DNA from: Pusillimonas sp. TS35
Lineage (GTDB): Bacteria; Pseudomonadota; Gammaproteobacteria; Burkholderiales; Burkholderiaceae_B
Direction of reading: 5' to 3'
Assembly: GCF_009857885.1 (NCBI RefSeq)
Contig: NZ_WWER01000002.1
Coordinates: 372,001 to 436,000, forward strand
DNA: 64,000 bases
A program made the position numbers and the translations under genes. This document shows, in pieces, positions 18,587 to 27,795 of the stretch (positions are counted from its first letter, which is position 1; each line of letters opens with the position of its first letter). The notes under the pieces were generated by a model. That model saw only the letters and a program-made list of their open reading frames with translations. It was not told where the DNA came from and made no database searches.

Positions 18587-20377
18587 ATGCCTCGATACAC
18601 CGCTCCCTTGCGCGATATGCGCTTTGTACTGCACGAGCTGCACAATGATGCCGAGTTGGCTGCCCTGCCGGGTTATGCCGACATGACCGCTGATTTGATC
18701 GATCCTGTTCTGGAGGAGGCCGGCAAGTTTGCGGCCGAAGTGCTGCAGCCCCTGAATCGCTCGGGTGATGAGGAAGGCTGTCGTTTTGAGAACGGTGAAG
18801 TCTTTACGCCGAAAGGATTCCGGCAAGCCTACGAACAGTTCGCCGCCGGCGGTTGGGTCGGCATATCGTGTGCGCCCGAGCACGGGGGGCAGGGTATGCC
18901 GGTGTCGGTGCACATGATGATCGAAGAGATGATCAGCAGCGCCAACTTGGCCTTCGGCATGTATCCGGGGCTGACGCACGGCGCCTACAAGGCGCTCGAG
19001 GCGCATGCCACGCCCGCATTGCGCCAGATCTTTCTGCCCCGTATGGCGGCCGGGGAATGGGGCGGCACCATGTGCCTGACCGAGCCGCAATGTGGTACCG
19101 ACCTGGGCCTGATCCGCACCCGCGCGGCGCCCCAGCCCGATGGCAGCTACCAGCTCACCGGCACCAAGATCTTCATTTCCTCGGGTGAGCACGACCTCAC
19201 TGAAAACAATATTCATTTGGTGCTGGCTCGCATTGATGGCGCGCCCAGGGGTATCAAGGGCATCAGTCTGTTCGTGGTGCCCAAGTACCTGGTCAACGCC
19301 GATGGCAGCCTCGGCGCACGCAACCCCGTGGTCTGCGGTGCCATTGAACACAAGATGGGCATCAAGGCATCTTCAACCTGCGTCATGAATTTCGACGCGG
19401 CCACGGGTTGGCTGGTGGGTGAGCCCGACAAGGGGATGCGCGCCATGTTCACCATGATGAATGCCGCGCGCCAGGGGGTGGCCATCCAGGGCCTGGGTGT
19501 TGCCGAGGCGGCCTATCAGGGGGCGGTCGCCTATGCGCGCGAGCGCCTGCAGGGCCGTGCGCTGTCCGGCCCTCGCTATCCTGACCAGCCGGCCGATCCG
19601 CTGCTGGTGCATCCCGATGTGCGACGGATGCTGCTGACCATGCGCGCTAATATCGAGGGCGCACGCGCCCTGGGGGCCTGGGTGTCCAAGGCGTTGGATG
19701 TATCCATCAAGAGCGAAGACCCGGCTGCGCGGCAGGATGCCGACGACTTGGTCGCCCTGATGACGCCGGTGCTCAAGGCCAGCTTCACTGACATCGGCCT
19801 GGCATGCGCCAATATGGGCATGCAAGTGTTCGGCGGCCACGGCTACATCCGCGAGCATGGTATGGAGCAGCTCGTGCGCGACGCGCGTATCACGCTGATC
19901 TACGAGGGTACAAACGGTGTGCAGGCGCTGGATCTCGTCGGCCGCAAGCTTCCCGCCCATGGCGGGCGGCTGTTGCGTCAGTTCTTCCATCCCGTGTCGG
20001 CGTTCATCGAGGCGCATACGCAGGATGCCCAACTGGGTGTCATGGCGGGGCAGCTCGGCAAGGCGTTCGGGCGCCTGCAGCAGGCCACGGTGCACATCAT
20101 GAAGGCGGGTCTTGTCACGCCCGAAGAGGCTGCGGCAGCCTCCAGCGAGTATCTGCGGCTGTTCGGCCTGGTGGCACAAGGGTATATGTGGGCGCGCATG
20201 GCGCAGTTGGCCATCCGCCACATCGAGGCAGGTGACGATGCCCAAGGCTTCTACCGCGCCAAGGCGGGCACCGCACGCTTCTTCTTCGAACGCCTGCTGC
20301 CCGAAACCGGCGCGCTGCTGTCCGCTATCCTGGCGGGAGGCGCCGCGATGCTGGAGTTTGACGACGCCTTATTCTGA
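18587..20377 (+). CDS. Acyl-CoA dehydrogenase, long DmdC/FadE-like form
   Basis: A FAD enzyme of 596 residues catalysing the first beta-oxidation step. Motifs are MCLTEPQCGTDLG (FAD/substrate region), FGGHGYIREHGMEQLVRD and the catalytic glutamate in IYEGTNGVQALDL. The extra C-terminal domain (about 470-596) is of the type in DmdC-like dehydrogenases, longer than ordinary about 380-residue enzymes. It lies 11 bases after the FadN-type gene and is the only acyl-CoA dehydrogenase in the island. It probably also serves the convergent fadD/fadL operon. Chain-length specificity is not predictable. Confidence 0.93.
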   Translation: MPRYTAPLRDMRFVLHELHNDAELAALPGYADMTADLIDPVLEEAGKFAAEVLQPLNRSGDEEGCRFENGEVFTPKGFRQAYEQFAAGGWVGISCAPEHGGQGMPVSVHMMIEEMISSANLAFGMYPGLTHGAYKALEAHATPALRQIFLPRMAAGEWGGTMCLTEPQCGTDLGLIRTRAAPQPDGSYQLTGTKIFISSGEHDLTENNIHLVLARIDGAPRGIKGISLFVVPKYLVNADGSLGARNPVVCGAIEHKMGIKASSTCVMNFDAATGWLVGEPDKGMRAMFTMMNAARQGVAIQGLGVAEAAYQGAVAYARERLQGRALSGPRYPDQPADPLLVHPDVRRMLLTMRANIEGARALGAWVSKALDVSIKSEDPAARQDADDLVALMTPVLKASFTDIGLACANMGMQVFGGHGYIREHGMEQLVRDARITLIYEGTNGVQALDLVGRKLPAHGGRLLRQFFHPVSAFIEAHTQDAQLGVMAGQLGKAFGRLQQATVHIMKAGLVTPEEAAAASSEYLRLFGLVAQGYMWARMAQLAIRHIEAGDDAQGFYRAKAGTARFFFERLLPETGALLSAILAGGAAMLEFDDALF

Positions 20378-20504
20378 GCCATGCCGCGTGCGCGCCACGG
20401 CGCGCACGCGGGGTCGTGTGGACGAAATGCGTTGGGTTACCGGCTTGCGCCCGCACTGAATGGGACGATGGGCACCCAGCAATGGCCGCAGCAATACGCC
20501 CAGC

Positions 20505-20535
20505 AATACGCCGCTTCACTGTGAAGCGGCGTATT
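20505..20535. terminator. Perfect palindrome between convergent beta-oxidation operons
   Basis: A 15-base inverted repeat AATACGCCGCTTCAC / GTGAAGCGGCGTATT with a one-base centre (effectively a 14-pair stem with a 3-base loop). It lies between the plus-strand dehydrogenase (ends 20377) and the minus-strand fadD (ends 20551). It has no long U-tract on either side, but its position fits a shared transcription end. Confidence 0.58.
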
Positions 20536-20550
20536 CATTGATACTGGGCG

Positions 20551-22254
20551 TTATGCTTGTACTTTCTGTGTGCTGGCGACGGTATCGCGCTCGCCGTCCT
20601 TCAGCGCTCGCCGCAGCACCTTGCCCACATTGGTTCGCGGCAGGTCCTCGCGAAACTCTACGTATTTGGGCACCTTGTAGCCAGTAAGCTTGCTGCGCAG
20701 GTATTCGATGAGCATCTGTTCGGTCAGGGCCGGGTCTTTGCGGATGACGAACAGCTTGACCACTTCGCCGGAGTGTTCATCGGGCACGCCGATGGCGGCC
20801 GCTTCTTTCACGCCGGGGTGCTCCGCCGCCACCGCTTCGATCTCATTCGGATAGACATTGAAGCCTGAAACTAGAATCATGTCTTTCTTGCGGTCTAGCA
20901 GGAAGACGTAGCCCTCTTCGTTCACACGGGCGATGTCGCCCGTGCGCAGGAAACCGTCTTTGTCGAAGACCTTTTCAGTTTCATCCGGCCGATTCCAGTA
21001 CCCCGGGGTAACCTGCGGCCCGCGCACGCACAGCTCGCCGCTTTCGCCCACGGGCATATCGTTGCCGTCCGCGTCGCGGATGGCGATGCTGGTGGACGGC
21101 ACAGGCAGCCCGATCGAGCCCGTAAAAGTTTTGAGGTCGAGCGGGTTGATGGTGACCGCCGGCGAGGTTTCCGTCAGGCCGTAAGCCTGCGCCAGCGGCA
21201 CGCCCGTGGCTGCCAGCCAACGCTGTGCGATAACCTCCTGCACGGCCATGCCGCCCCCCAGGGTGATCCTGAGCGTGGAAAAATCAAGTTTATTGAAGTC
21301 TTTATTGAGCAGCAGTGCATTGAAGAGAGTATTGACACCGGTAATAGCGGTGAATGGATACTTGCCCAGTTCTTTGACGACTGCGGGGATGTCGCGCGGA
21401 TTGATGATGAGTAGATTGCTGGCGCCCAACACAACAAATACCAGGCAATTGGCTGTCAGTGCGAAGATGTGATAAAGCGGCAGGGCGGTAACGATAAGCT
21501 GGCGAGCGCCGCCCAGGTAGGGCGTTACCCATGCATGCGCCTGGCACACATTGGACACCATGTTGCCATGCGTGAGCATGGCGCCCTTGGCAATGCCGGT
21601 CGTGCCACCGGTGTATTGCAGCAGCGCCAGATCCTGGTGTGACAGCGTGGGCGGGCTGTAAGTGGCGCGCTCACCCTTATGCAGGCAATCCTTCAGGCGC
21701 AGGGCACCCGGCAGGGCGTATGGTTTTACCATTTTCTTGACATGCCGGATCACGAAGTTGGTGGCCATGCCTTTGATACCGCCCAGCAAGTCGCCGATGC
21801 CTGTGACAACAATCGTTTTGACGGCGGTGCCGGGCAGCGCGTCCTGCAGTGTATGAGCGAAATTTTCCGCGATGACGATAACCGTGGCGCCTGAGTCGGC
21901 GAGCTGATGATTGAGCTCGGAGGGGGTGTAGAGCGGGTTGGTATTGACCACCACCCCGCCCGCGCGCAGCACGCCGAACAGGCAGACCGGGTACTGGAAC
22001 ACATTGGGCATCATCAGCGCAACGCGATCCCCTTTGTTCAGGCCTATCGATTGCAGCCAGGCCGCGAAATAGCGCGAATATTCTTCGAGCTCGGCATAGC
22101 GCATACTGGCGCCAAGGCTGTAGTAGGCAGTGCGGTCAGCGTGCGCTGTGCAGCTTTCCTCGAACAGGGCGACCAGCGAACCGTAGCGTGCGGCGGCCTC
22201 GGTGATATCTGCCGGTATGCCGGGCGGGTAATGGTCAAGCCAGACGGGTTCCAT
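20551..22254 (-). CDS. fadD: Long-chain fatty acid-CoA ligase
   Basis: An AMP-forming acyl-CoA synthetase (567 residues) that activates fatty acids with ATP and CoA. The P-loop LLQYTGGTTGIAKGAMLTHG, the YGLTETSP motif, the TGD motif in FLRTGDIARV, the FACS signature region DRKKDMILVSGFNVYPNEIE and the C-terminal adenylation lysine region LPRTNVGKVLRR are all present. An AAGAGGA site precedes the start. It is last in the minus-strand order TetR - thiolase - FadJ-type - FadL - FadD, 76 bases after fadL. Closest in layout to FadD of proteobacteria. Confidence 0.95.
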   Translation of the reverse strand: MEPVWLDHYPPGIPADITEAAARYGSLVALFEESCTAHADRTAYYSLGASMRYAELEEYSRYFAAWLQSIGLNKGDRVALMMPNVFQYPVCLFGVLRAGGVVVNTNPLYTPSELNHQLADSGATVIVIAENFAHTLQDALPGTAVKTIVVTGIGDLLGGIKGMATNFVIRHVKKMVKPYALPGALRLKDCLHKGERATYSPPTLSHQDLALLQYTGGTTGIAKGAMLTHGNMVSNVCQAHAWVTPYLGGARQLIVTALPLYHIFALTANCLVFVVLGASNLLIINPRDIPAVVKELGKYPFTAITGVNTLFNALLLNKDFNKLDFSTLRITLGGGMAVQEVIAQRWLAATGVPLAQAYGLTETSPAVTINPLDLKTFTGSIGLPVPSTSIAIRDADGNDMPVGESGELCVRGPQVTPGYWNRPDETEKVFDKDGFLRTGDIARVNEEGYVFLLDRKKDMILVSGFNVYPNEIEAVAAEHPGVKEAAAIGVPDEHSGEVVKLFVIRKDPALTEQMLIEYLRSKLTGYKVPKYVEFREDLPRTNVGKVLRRALKDGERDTVASTQKVQA

Positions 22255-22330
22255 GCTGTCTATCCTCTTTTATTGCCGTTGGCGCGCCGCGCCAGCCCCG
22301 GAGCGCCAACGACTCTCATCGACGCGATCA

Positions 22331-23614
22331 TCAGAAACGGTACGATACCTGTACACCAATGATATTGGCATTCGAGTTGTATGTCCCGCGCACGATACCC
22401 TTGGTGGGGTCCGTATCGTTGTTGATGTCCGCGTCCCGCACGAAGAGGTGGGCATAGCCGATATCGATCGTGCCGCGCTCGCTGAAGTGATATTGTGCGC
22501 CGATCGACGCCCAGATGCGGTTGTTGTCAGGCAGCGAGGTGAGGCGGTAGGTTTCGCTGCGGATCGGAGACTGATCCCATGCCACGCCTGCCTTGAGCGT
22601 CCATGCCTGGTTCATGCGGTAGCGTGCGCCCAGTGCCAAGCGCCATGTATCGCGAAAACGCAGTGTGAGGTCATCGGAGGGCAGAGGCCGTGTGTTCTCG
22701 ATGTTCAGTGACTGCAGGCTGCTCCAGCCCGTCCATGAAATATCTGCCAGCACCTGCCATTGGCTGTTGATGTCATGCGCCAGGCTGAGCACGGCGGTGT
22801 CCGGTAGTGTGACTGAGGTGCTGGCCGCGACGCGCGCCAGGCTCCTGCCGCCCGCGGTATCAAGCTTGGTGTGTCCGTCGGCATCAATCTTCACGCGTGA
22901 GCGGTACGACAGACCGACGCGGGTAGCGGGCGTTATGTCATAGAGCAGGCCTGCGTTCCACCCCCAGCCGTCGCCGCGCAGGTTGGCCTGCGCACCCAGG
23001 TCGGGCGTACCCAGCGGCAGGCGCATGGCTGCCGCCGGGACGGCACGGCGGTATTCAGCATCGAGGTACATCCAGTTCAGCCCCGCACCCAACGACAGGC
23101 GATCAGAAACCTTATACGCGACTGAAGGATTGATATTGACGCTCTGGATCTCGAACTTGCGTGAATGATAGCGCCCGATCCAGTTGTCGTCATATTCGGT
23201 CATCAGCCCAAAAGGGGCGCCCACGCCCAGGCCTGCAAACCATTGAGGCGACAACTGCCAGGAGCCATACAGGTTGGGCACCACGCCGGCCGATCCGGCA
23301 TCGCCGCCGTTGTTGGCGCCGAGCGGCATCCCGCCCGGGCCGCGGCTGCCATTGTTGTCGAACTTGAAGGACGGGCGTATTACATTGAATCCGCCCGATA
23401 CATTGACGCCTTCCAGTTTGGTCATGCCGGCGGGGTTGTAATAGATTGTGCTGGCGTCGTCGGCCACGGCAGCCGAGCCTGCGTAGGCATTGCCCAACCC
23501 GCTGGCGTTCTGTTCCAGGAGCTGGAAGCCCGCTGCGTGGGCGCCGCCTGCGAACAGGCCTGAAATCAATACCGATACGACGCGCAGCGTTGCGCTGGTT
23601 TTCAGATCTTTCAT
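22331..23614 (-). CDS. fadL: FadL/OmpP1-family outer-membrane long-chain fatty acid channel
   Basis: A 427-residue outer-membrane beta-barrel. A signal peptide ends at about GGAHAAGF. The mature N-terminus GFQLLEQNASGLGNAYAGSA and DDASTIYYNPAGMTKL are the FadL/TodX signature that forms the plug, and the protein ends in the typical barrel motif VSYRF. It lies between the FadJ-type gene and fadD on the same strand, so fatty acid is the likely ligand; aromatic hydrocarbon transport is known for relatives but not suggested here. A strong AGGAGGTGACAC site precedes the start. Confidence 0.94.
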   Translation of the reverse strand: MKDLKTSATLRVVSVLISGLFAGGAHAAGFQLLEQNASGLGNAYAGSAAVADDASTIYYNPAGMTKLEGVNVSGGFNVIRPSFKFDNNGSRGPGGMPLGANNGGDAGSAGVVPNLYGSWQLSPQWFAGLGVGAPFGLMTEYDDNWIGRYHSRKFEIQSVNINPSVAYKVSDRLSLGAGLNWMYLDAEYRRAVPAAAMRLPLGTPDLGAQANLRGDGWGWNAGLLYDITPATRVGLSYRSRVKIDADGHTKLDTAGGRSLARVAASTSVTLPDTAVLSLAHDINSQWQVLADISWTGWSSLQSLNIENTRPLPSDDLTLRFRDTWRLALGARYRMNQAWTLKAGVAWDQSPIRSETYRLTSLPDNNRIWASIGAQYHFSERGTIDIGYAHLFVRDADINNDTDPTKGIVRGTYNSNANIIGVQVSYRF

Positions 23615-23764
23615 GTGTCACCTCCTGTCTGCTTGCTTGATGAAAATACACGCTGGCGTTCTGTCCGCACCTTTCGCGTGGCGATGTTGATAATGACGAT
23701 GCCGCCTGCTGCTGGTTTCATGCCGTGCATCGCTTGCGGCAATTTGCGAATCGATACGGCGCCT

Positions 23765-25735
23765 TCAAGCGGCACCGTCGGATCGTGTGGTAGATACCTG
23801 CGGCGGTGCATGCAGTGGGCCGCCCCTGAAGGGTGCGAAACCGGTGCCGAAAATTACTCCCGCGTCGGCAAGGTCTGCGTCGGCCACCACACCCTTGGCC
23901 AATTGCTCGCGCGTCTTTTCGATGAGGGGCGTGATCAGGCGTACGGCCAGGCCGTCTGGTACGGTGGTGGGGGTGTGCTTCTCCGGTTTGCCATCTTTCC
24001 AGCGATAAAAGCCTCGACCGGTTTTGCGGCCCAATTCGTTTCGGTGCAGATGTAGTGCAAGGCAGGCCGGCATGGCTGCCGCGTCCGATAGTTGTGCCCC
24101 CGCATCACGGGTGATGTCCAGGCCGACGGTATCGATCAGTTCGATTGGCCCCATGGGCATGCCCCAAGCCACCATTGCCGCATCAATGCTTTCGGGCAGC
24201 ACGCCTTCGTCGACGCAGCGCATGGCTTCTAGCATGTAGGGGGCGAGCACGGCGTTGACCAGAAAACCAGGCGTGCTGTGCACCGGCAGGGGCAGCTTAC
24301 CGATACGCACCACAAATCCGCAGGCTGCTGCGCGCGTCGCGCCAGCAGTGTCTTCGGTGTGTACGACTTCGACCAGCGGCATGCGGGCGACCGGGTTGAA
24401 GAAGTGCAGGCCGATGAAGCGTTCTGGCGCCGACAGTTCAGCCCGCAGCGCTTCGAGTGCCAAGCTGGAGGTATTTGTGGCCAGCAGGGCGCTGGGCTTC
24501 ATGCGCGGCTCGAGCTGGCGATAGAGCGCGCGCTTGGCCTCGGCGTTTTCGGTGATGGCCTCTATGACGAGATCGGCACGGGGCACGCCATCGCCGTGTG
24601 AATCGGGTATCAGCCGGTCGAATGCGGCGCGTGCTTCGCGCGGGTTTTTCAGCTTGTGGGCGAACAGCGCGCCGGCGCGGCCCAGCGCGGCGGCGATGCG
24701 GGCCGCGTCCTGGTCTTGCAGCGTAACAGCTATGCCCCGCAGTGCGCACCATGCAGCGATGTCGCCGCCCATGACGCCTGCACCGACTACATGGACATGG
24801 CCCACAGAATGCGGAGGAGCCTCCCCCCGCTGCGGCTTGCCGAAAGCTTTGAGCCGTTCTTGAAGATGAAACACGCGCACCAGGTTGCGGGCAGTGGCGG
24901 AGCGCACGATGGCATCGATGCACTCAGGTGCTTCGAGCGCATTGCCGTCGTGGCGGGCCCAGATATCGAGAATGGCGCGGGGTGCGGGGTAATGCCCGCC
25001 TGGGTCGCGCTGCTGTACCTTGCGCACGGCCTGGCGCGCCACCAGCGGGCGGATGAAAGACAGGTTCAGCAAAGCCCCCACGCCGCGCGCCGTGCGGGCC
25101 TGGCGCCCGCTCAGTACTGTCATGGCGGCGGCCCGGCGGGCTAGGCGCTGCGGCACAAGCGCATCGGCCAGCCCTATGCTGACCGCGCGTCGCGCATCGG
25201 CGGAACGCCCGGTCAGCATCATGTCAAGGGCGATTGGCGCACCAACGAGGCGGGGCAGGCGCTGCATGCCGCCCCAGCCAGGGAAGATGCCCAGCATGAC
25301 CTCGGGCAACGCCAGCTTGGTTTCGGGTTGATCTATCACCAGGCGGTAGCGGCAAGCCATGGCCAACTCAAGCCCGCCGCCCAGGCAATGCCCGTGGATC
25401 AGGGCGAGTGTCGGGTATGGGGCCGCAGCCAGCGTGTTGGCGATCCGCCATCCGCGTTCAACCAGCGCAATGGCTTGTTCACGCGTATCCAGCCCCGCGA
25501 ATTCGCCGATATCCGCGCCAGCGATGAAGCCAGCCTTTTTGCCTGATCGAAGCACCAACCCTGCTGGCGGGTTGTTGGCGAGCCATTGCAGCGCGGCCTC
25601 GAGCTCGCGCATGACACCGGCAGACAACTGGTTGACGGTGTTGCCCGCGCAGTCGAACGTAAGCCAGCCTACATGCTGCTCGTCGGTGTGATAGCGGAAA
25701 TTGACTAGCCCGAGGGTATCGAACGATGTGGCCAT
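23765..25735 (-). CDS. FadJ/FadB-type enoyl-CoA hydratase / 3-hydroxyacyl-CoA dehydrogenase
   Basis: A bifunctional enzyme of 656 residues in the classic order. The crotonase domain (about 1-200) has GGGLELAMACRYR and LPEVMLGIFPGWGGMQRL with both catalytic glutamates. The dehydrogenase (about 310-640) has the NAD loop GAGVMGGDIAAW and HFFNPVARMPLVEVV. It starts one base after the thiolase ahead of it. It is somewhat shorter than E. coli FadB (729) or FadJ (714). Together with the FadN-type enzyme this locus has two isofunctional enzymes of opposite domain order. Confidence 0.94.
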   Translation of the reverse strand: MATSFDTLGLVNFRYHTDEQHVGWLTFDCAGNTVNQLSAGVMRELEAALQWLANNPPAGLVLRSGKKAGFIAGADIGEFAGLDTREQAIALVERGWRIANTLAAAPYPTLALIHGHCLGGGLELAMACRYRLVIDQPETKLALPEVMLGIFPGWGGMQRLPRLVGAPIALDMMLTGRSADARRAVSIGLADALVPQRLARRAAAMTVLSGRQARTARGVGALLNLSFIRPLVARQAVRKVQQRDPGGHYPAPRAILDIWARHDGNALEAPECIDAIVRSATARNLVRVFHLQERLKAFGKPQRGEAPPHSVGHVHVVGAGVMGGDIAAWCALRGIAVTLQDQDAARIAAALGRAGALFAHKLKNPREARAAFDRLIPDSHGDGVPRADLVIEAITENAEAKRALYRQLEPRMKPSALLATNTSSLALEALRAELSAPERFIGLHFFNPVARMPLVEVVHTEDTAGATRAAACGFVVRIGKLPLPVHSTPGFLVNAVLAPYMLEAMRCVDEGVLPESIDAAMVAWGMPMGPIELIDTVGLDITRDAGAQLSDAAAMPACLALHLHRNELGRKTGRGFYRWKDGKPEKHTPTTVPDGLAVRLITPLIEKTREQLAKGVVADADLADAGVIFGTGFAPFRGGPLHAPPQVSTTRSDGAA

Positions 25736-25736
25736 G

Positions 25737-27029
25737 TCAGACCTCGCTGTCGCAGGCTTCGACCATCATCGCACCGCCCTGCCCGCCGCCTATGCACAGT
25801 GCTGCCATGCCGCGCTTGAGACCGCGCTGGCGCAACGCCTGCAGCAGGTGCAGCACGATGCGCGCGCCGGAGGCGCCTACCGGGTGGCCGATTGCAATGG
25901 CGCCGCCATTCACATTCAGGCAGCCAGTGTCCAGCTCGCCCAATGCGCCGCGCCCCAAGTGCGCCTGGCACCACGCGTCGTCGCGCCATGCCGCCAGGCA
26001 GGCCAGCACCTGGGCTGCGAAGGCCTCGTTGATTTCCCAGAGATCAAGATCGTTCAGGCCAAGATGGTGGCGCTGCAAAATGGGCGTGGCGGCAAAGACG
26101 GGCCCCAAGCCCATTTCGGCGGGGTCAAGCGCGGCCCATTGCACGTCCGTGATGCGACCGATGGGCTGCAGACCCCACCGCTGAACGGCTGCATGCGATG
26201 CCAGCACCAACAGCGCTGCGCCATCGGTGACCTGCGAACTATTACCCGCCGTGATACTGCCCCAGGGCGGGTCGAATACGGGCTTCAACCTGGCCAGCCG
26301 CTCGGGCGTCGAATCATCCCGCACGCCGTCGTCGCTGGCGTATAGCTTACCTTGGCTGTCTATTAGCGGGACGATTTCGTCGAAGGCTCCATTCTGGCGG
26401 CCCGCCAGGGCGCGGCGATGGCTCAGTGCCGCATAGCGGTCCATCTCGTCGCGCCCGATGCCGAACTGATGCGCCAGGTTTTCTGCTGTCTGCCCCATGG
26501 AAAGGCCGACAACCGGATCGGTTAGCCCCCTGAGCAAGCCGATGACGGGAGCCAGCAACCTCGGCCGTAATTGCCGCAGCGCCCGCAGCCTCGCAGCTGC
26601 GCCACGGGCCTCTCTCCACGTGGCCAGCCACTTCACCATTTCATCGCTAAATAGCACCGGTGAGCGGGATAATGCATCGGTGCCGCCGGCCAGCACCACG
26701 TCGGAACGCCCCGTCTGGATGGACATAATGGCGGCATCGAGCGCTTGCATGCCAGACGCGCAGTTACGCATGACTGTCCACCCTGGTACGGCATGGCCGC
26801 AGCCCAGCCGCAGCGCGATGACGCGGCCGATATTGGTTTCGTCGGGTGACGGGGCGGCGCAGCCGATGATGACCTCGCTTAGATCGGTGGCGTTGAAACG
26901 CTGGCGCAGCAGCAGCGCCCGGCCGGCCTGTAGGGCGAGGTCAGAGGCGGAAAACGGCCCCGGTGCATTGCGCGCCTTCAGGAAGGGGCTGCGGGCGCCA
27001 TCGATGACATAGACCGGTTGGAAAGCCAT
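25737..27029 (-). CDS. Acetyl-CoA C-acyltransferase, FadI-like
   Basis: A thiolase of 430 residues, close in length to FadI. Nucleophile C90 is in RNCASGMQALDA; GHPVGASGAR and CIGGGQGGAMMVEAC supply the catalytic histidine and second cysteine. It is 17 bases after the TetR gene and one base before the FadJ-type gene, so it forms with them a thiolase/multifunctional-enzyme pair. Role: thiolysis of 3-ketoacyl-CoA. Confidence 0.93.
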   Translation of the reverse strand: MAFQPVYVIDGARSPFLKARNAPGPFSASDLALQAGRALLLRQRFNATDLSEVIIGCAAPSPDETNIGRVIALRLGCGHAVPGWTVMRNCASGMQALDAAIMSIQTGRSDVVLAGGTDALSRSPVLFSDEMVKWLATWREARGAAARLRALRQLRPRLLAPVIGLLRGLTDPVVGLSMGQTAENLAHQFGIGRDEMDRYAALSHRRALAGRQNGAFDEIVPLIDSQGKLYASDDGVRDDSTPERLARLKPVFDPPWGSITAGNSSQVTDGAALLVLASHAAVQRWGLQPIGRITDVQWAALDPAEMGLGPVFAATPILQRHHLGLNDLDLWEINEAFAAQVLACLAAWRDDAWCQAHLGRGALGELDTGCLNVNGGAIAIGHPVGASGARIVLHLLQALRQRGLKRGMAALCIGGGQGGAMMVEACDSEV

Positions 27030-27046
27030 TTTCGCGTCCTTGCTCG

Positions 27047-27742
27047 TTAGGCTACCTGGCAGTGTGGATGCGCAGCGGCGTCGGCACCCGGCAAGGGTGC
27101 GCGCAACCCGCCCAGAAGAAAGCTCATCAGGCGGCCCTGTAGGCGTTGGATTGGGTCGCCGGCCTCGGCGCCCGAGGCCTGCCAGCCAATTGCCGTCTGC
27201 AGCACCTCGGTGCCCGCCAGCGCGTAGGAACAGGCGCCCAGCATGAAATGAAAGCGCCAGATGATCTCGACCTCGGGCACGCCGGGCAGGGCATGCAGCA
27301 GTGCCTGTTTGAAGCGGATGAACACGCTGGAGTGCTCATCGATGAGTGTGGCGCGGATGAAGCCCCCAGGGTCGGACATGCTGCGTTCGAGCAGGGGAAC
27401 GAAGGCGCGGCCGTCGGATGTGCCGCTGTATGCATGGCGGATGAGCGGCCCGAAGAAGGCATCGACGATCTGGGACGGTTTGAGGGGTTCGCCGCCGGTT
27501 TCGTGCTCGAGCGCATCGAGCAGCGTCAGGCGCTCTTTATTAAGCGCTGCCACACGGCGCTGAAAGACGGCCTTGATCAAGCCGTCCTTGCTGCCGAAAT
27601 GGTAGTTCACGGCAGAAAGATTGACCTGCGCGGCGCCGGTGATTTGCCGCATAGAGGTATTGTCGTGCCCATGCTGGGCGAACAGTAGCTCGGCAGCGTC
27701 AAGAATACGGCTACGGGTTGAATGCGTAGAGTGTTGTGTCAT
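27047..27742 (-). CDS. TetR-family regulator, PsrA-like
   Basis: A 231-residue TetR repressor. The DNA-binding domain (about 10-57) has ILDAAELLFAQHGHDNTSMR and VNLSAVNYHFGSKDGLIKAV, strongly like Pseudomonas PsrA, a long-chain-fatty-acid-responsive repressor of beta-oxidation genes. The C-terminal ligand domain is divergent. It is the first gene of the minus-strand fatty-acid operon. Just upstream is an array of CAAAC/GTTTG elements matching the PsrA operator, so it probably represses its own operon. Assignment to PsrA function is an inference from the HTH and the operator. Confidence 0.88.
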   Translation of the reverse strand: MTQHSTHSTRSRILDAAELLFAQHGHDNTSMRQITGAAQVNLSAVNYHFGSKDGLIKAVFQRRVAALNKERLTLLDALEHETGGEPLKPSQIVDAFFGPLIRHAYSGTSDGRAFVPLLERSMSDPGGFIRATLIDEHSSVFIRFKQALLHALPGVPEVEIIWRFHFMLGACSYALAGTEVLQTAIGWQASGAEAGDPIQRLQGRLMSFLLGGLRAPLPGADAAAHPHCQVA

Positions 27743-27767
27743 GCCGGATGTCTCGCTGTTGTTCTTG

Positions 27768-27795
27768 ATTATGTGTTGATGCGTGACGGGATCAA
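27768..27795 (-). promoter_or_regulatory. Predicted promoter of the tetR-fadI-fadJ-fadL-fadD operon
   Basis: On the minus strand, TTGATC (27795-27790) and CATAAT (27773-27768) are separated by 16 bases, 25 bases before the TetR start codon. The -35 lies inside the first repeat of the operator array, so a bound repressor would block RNA polymerase. Confidence 0.5.
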
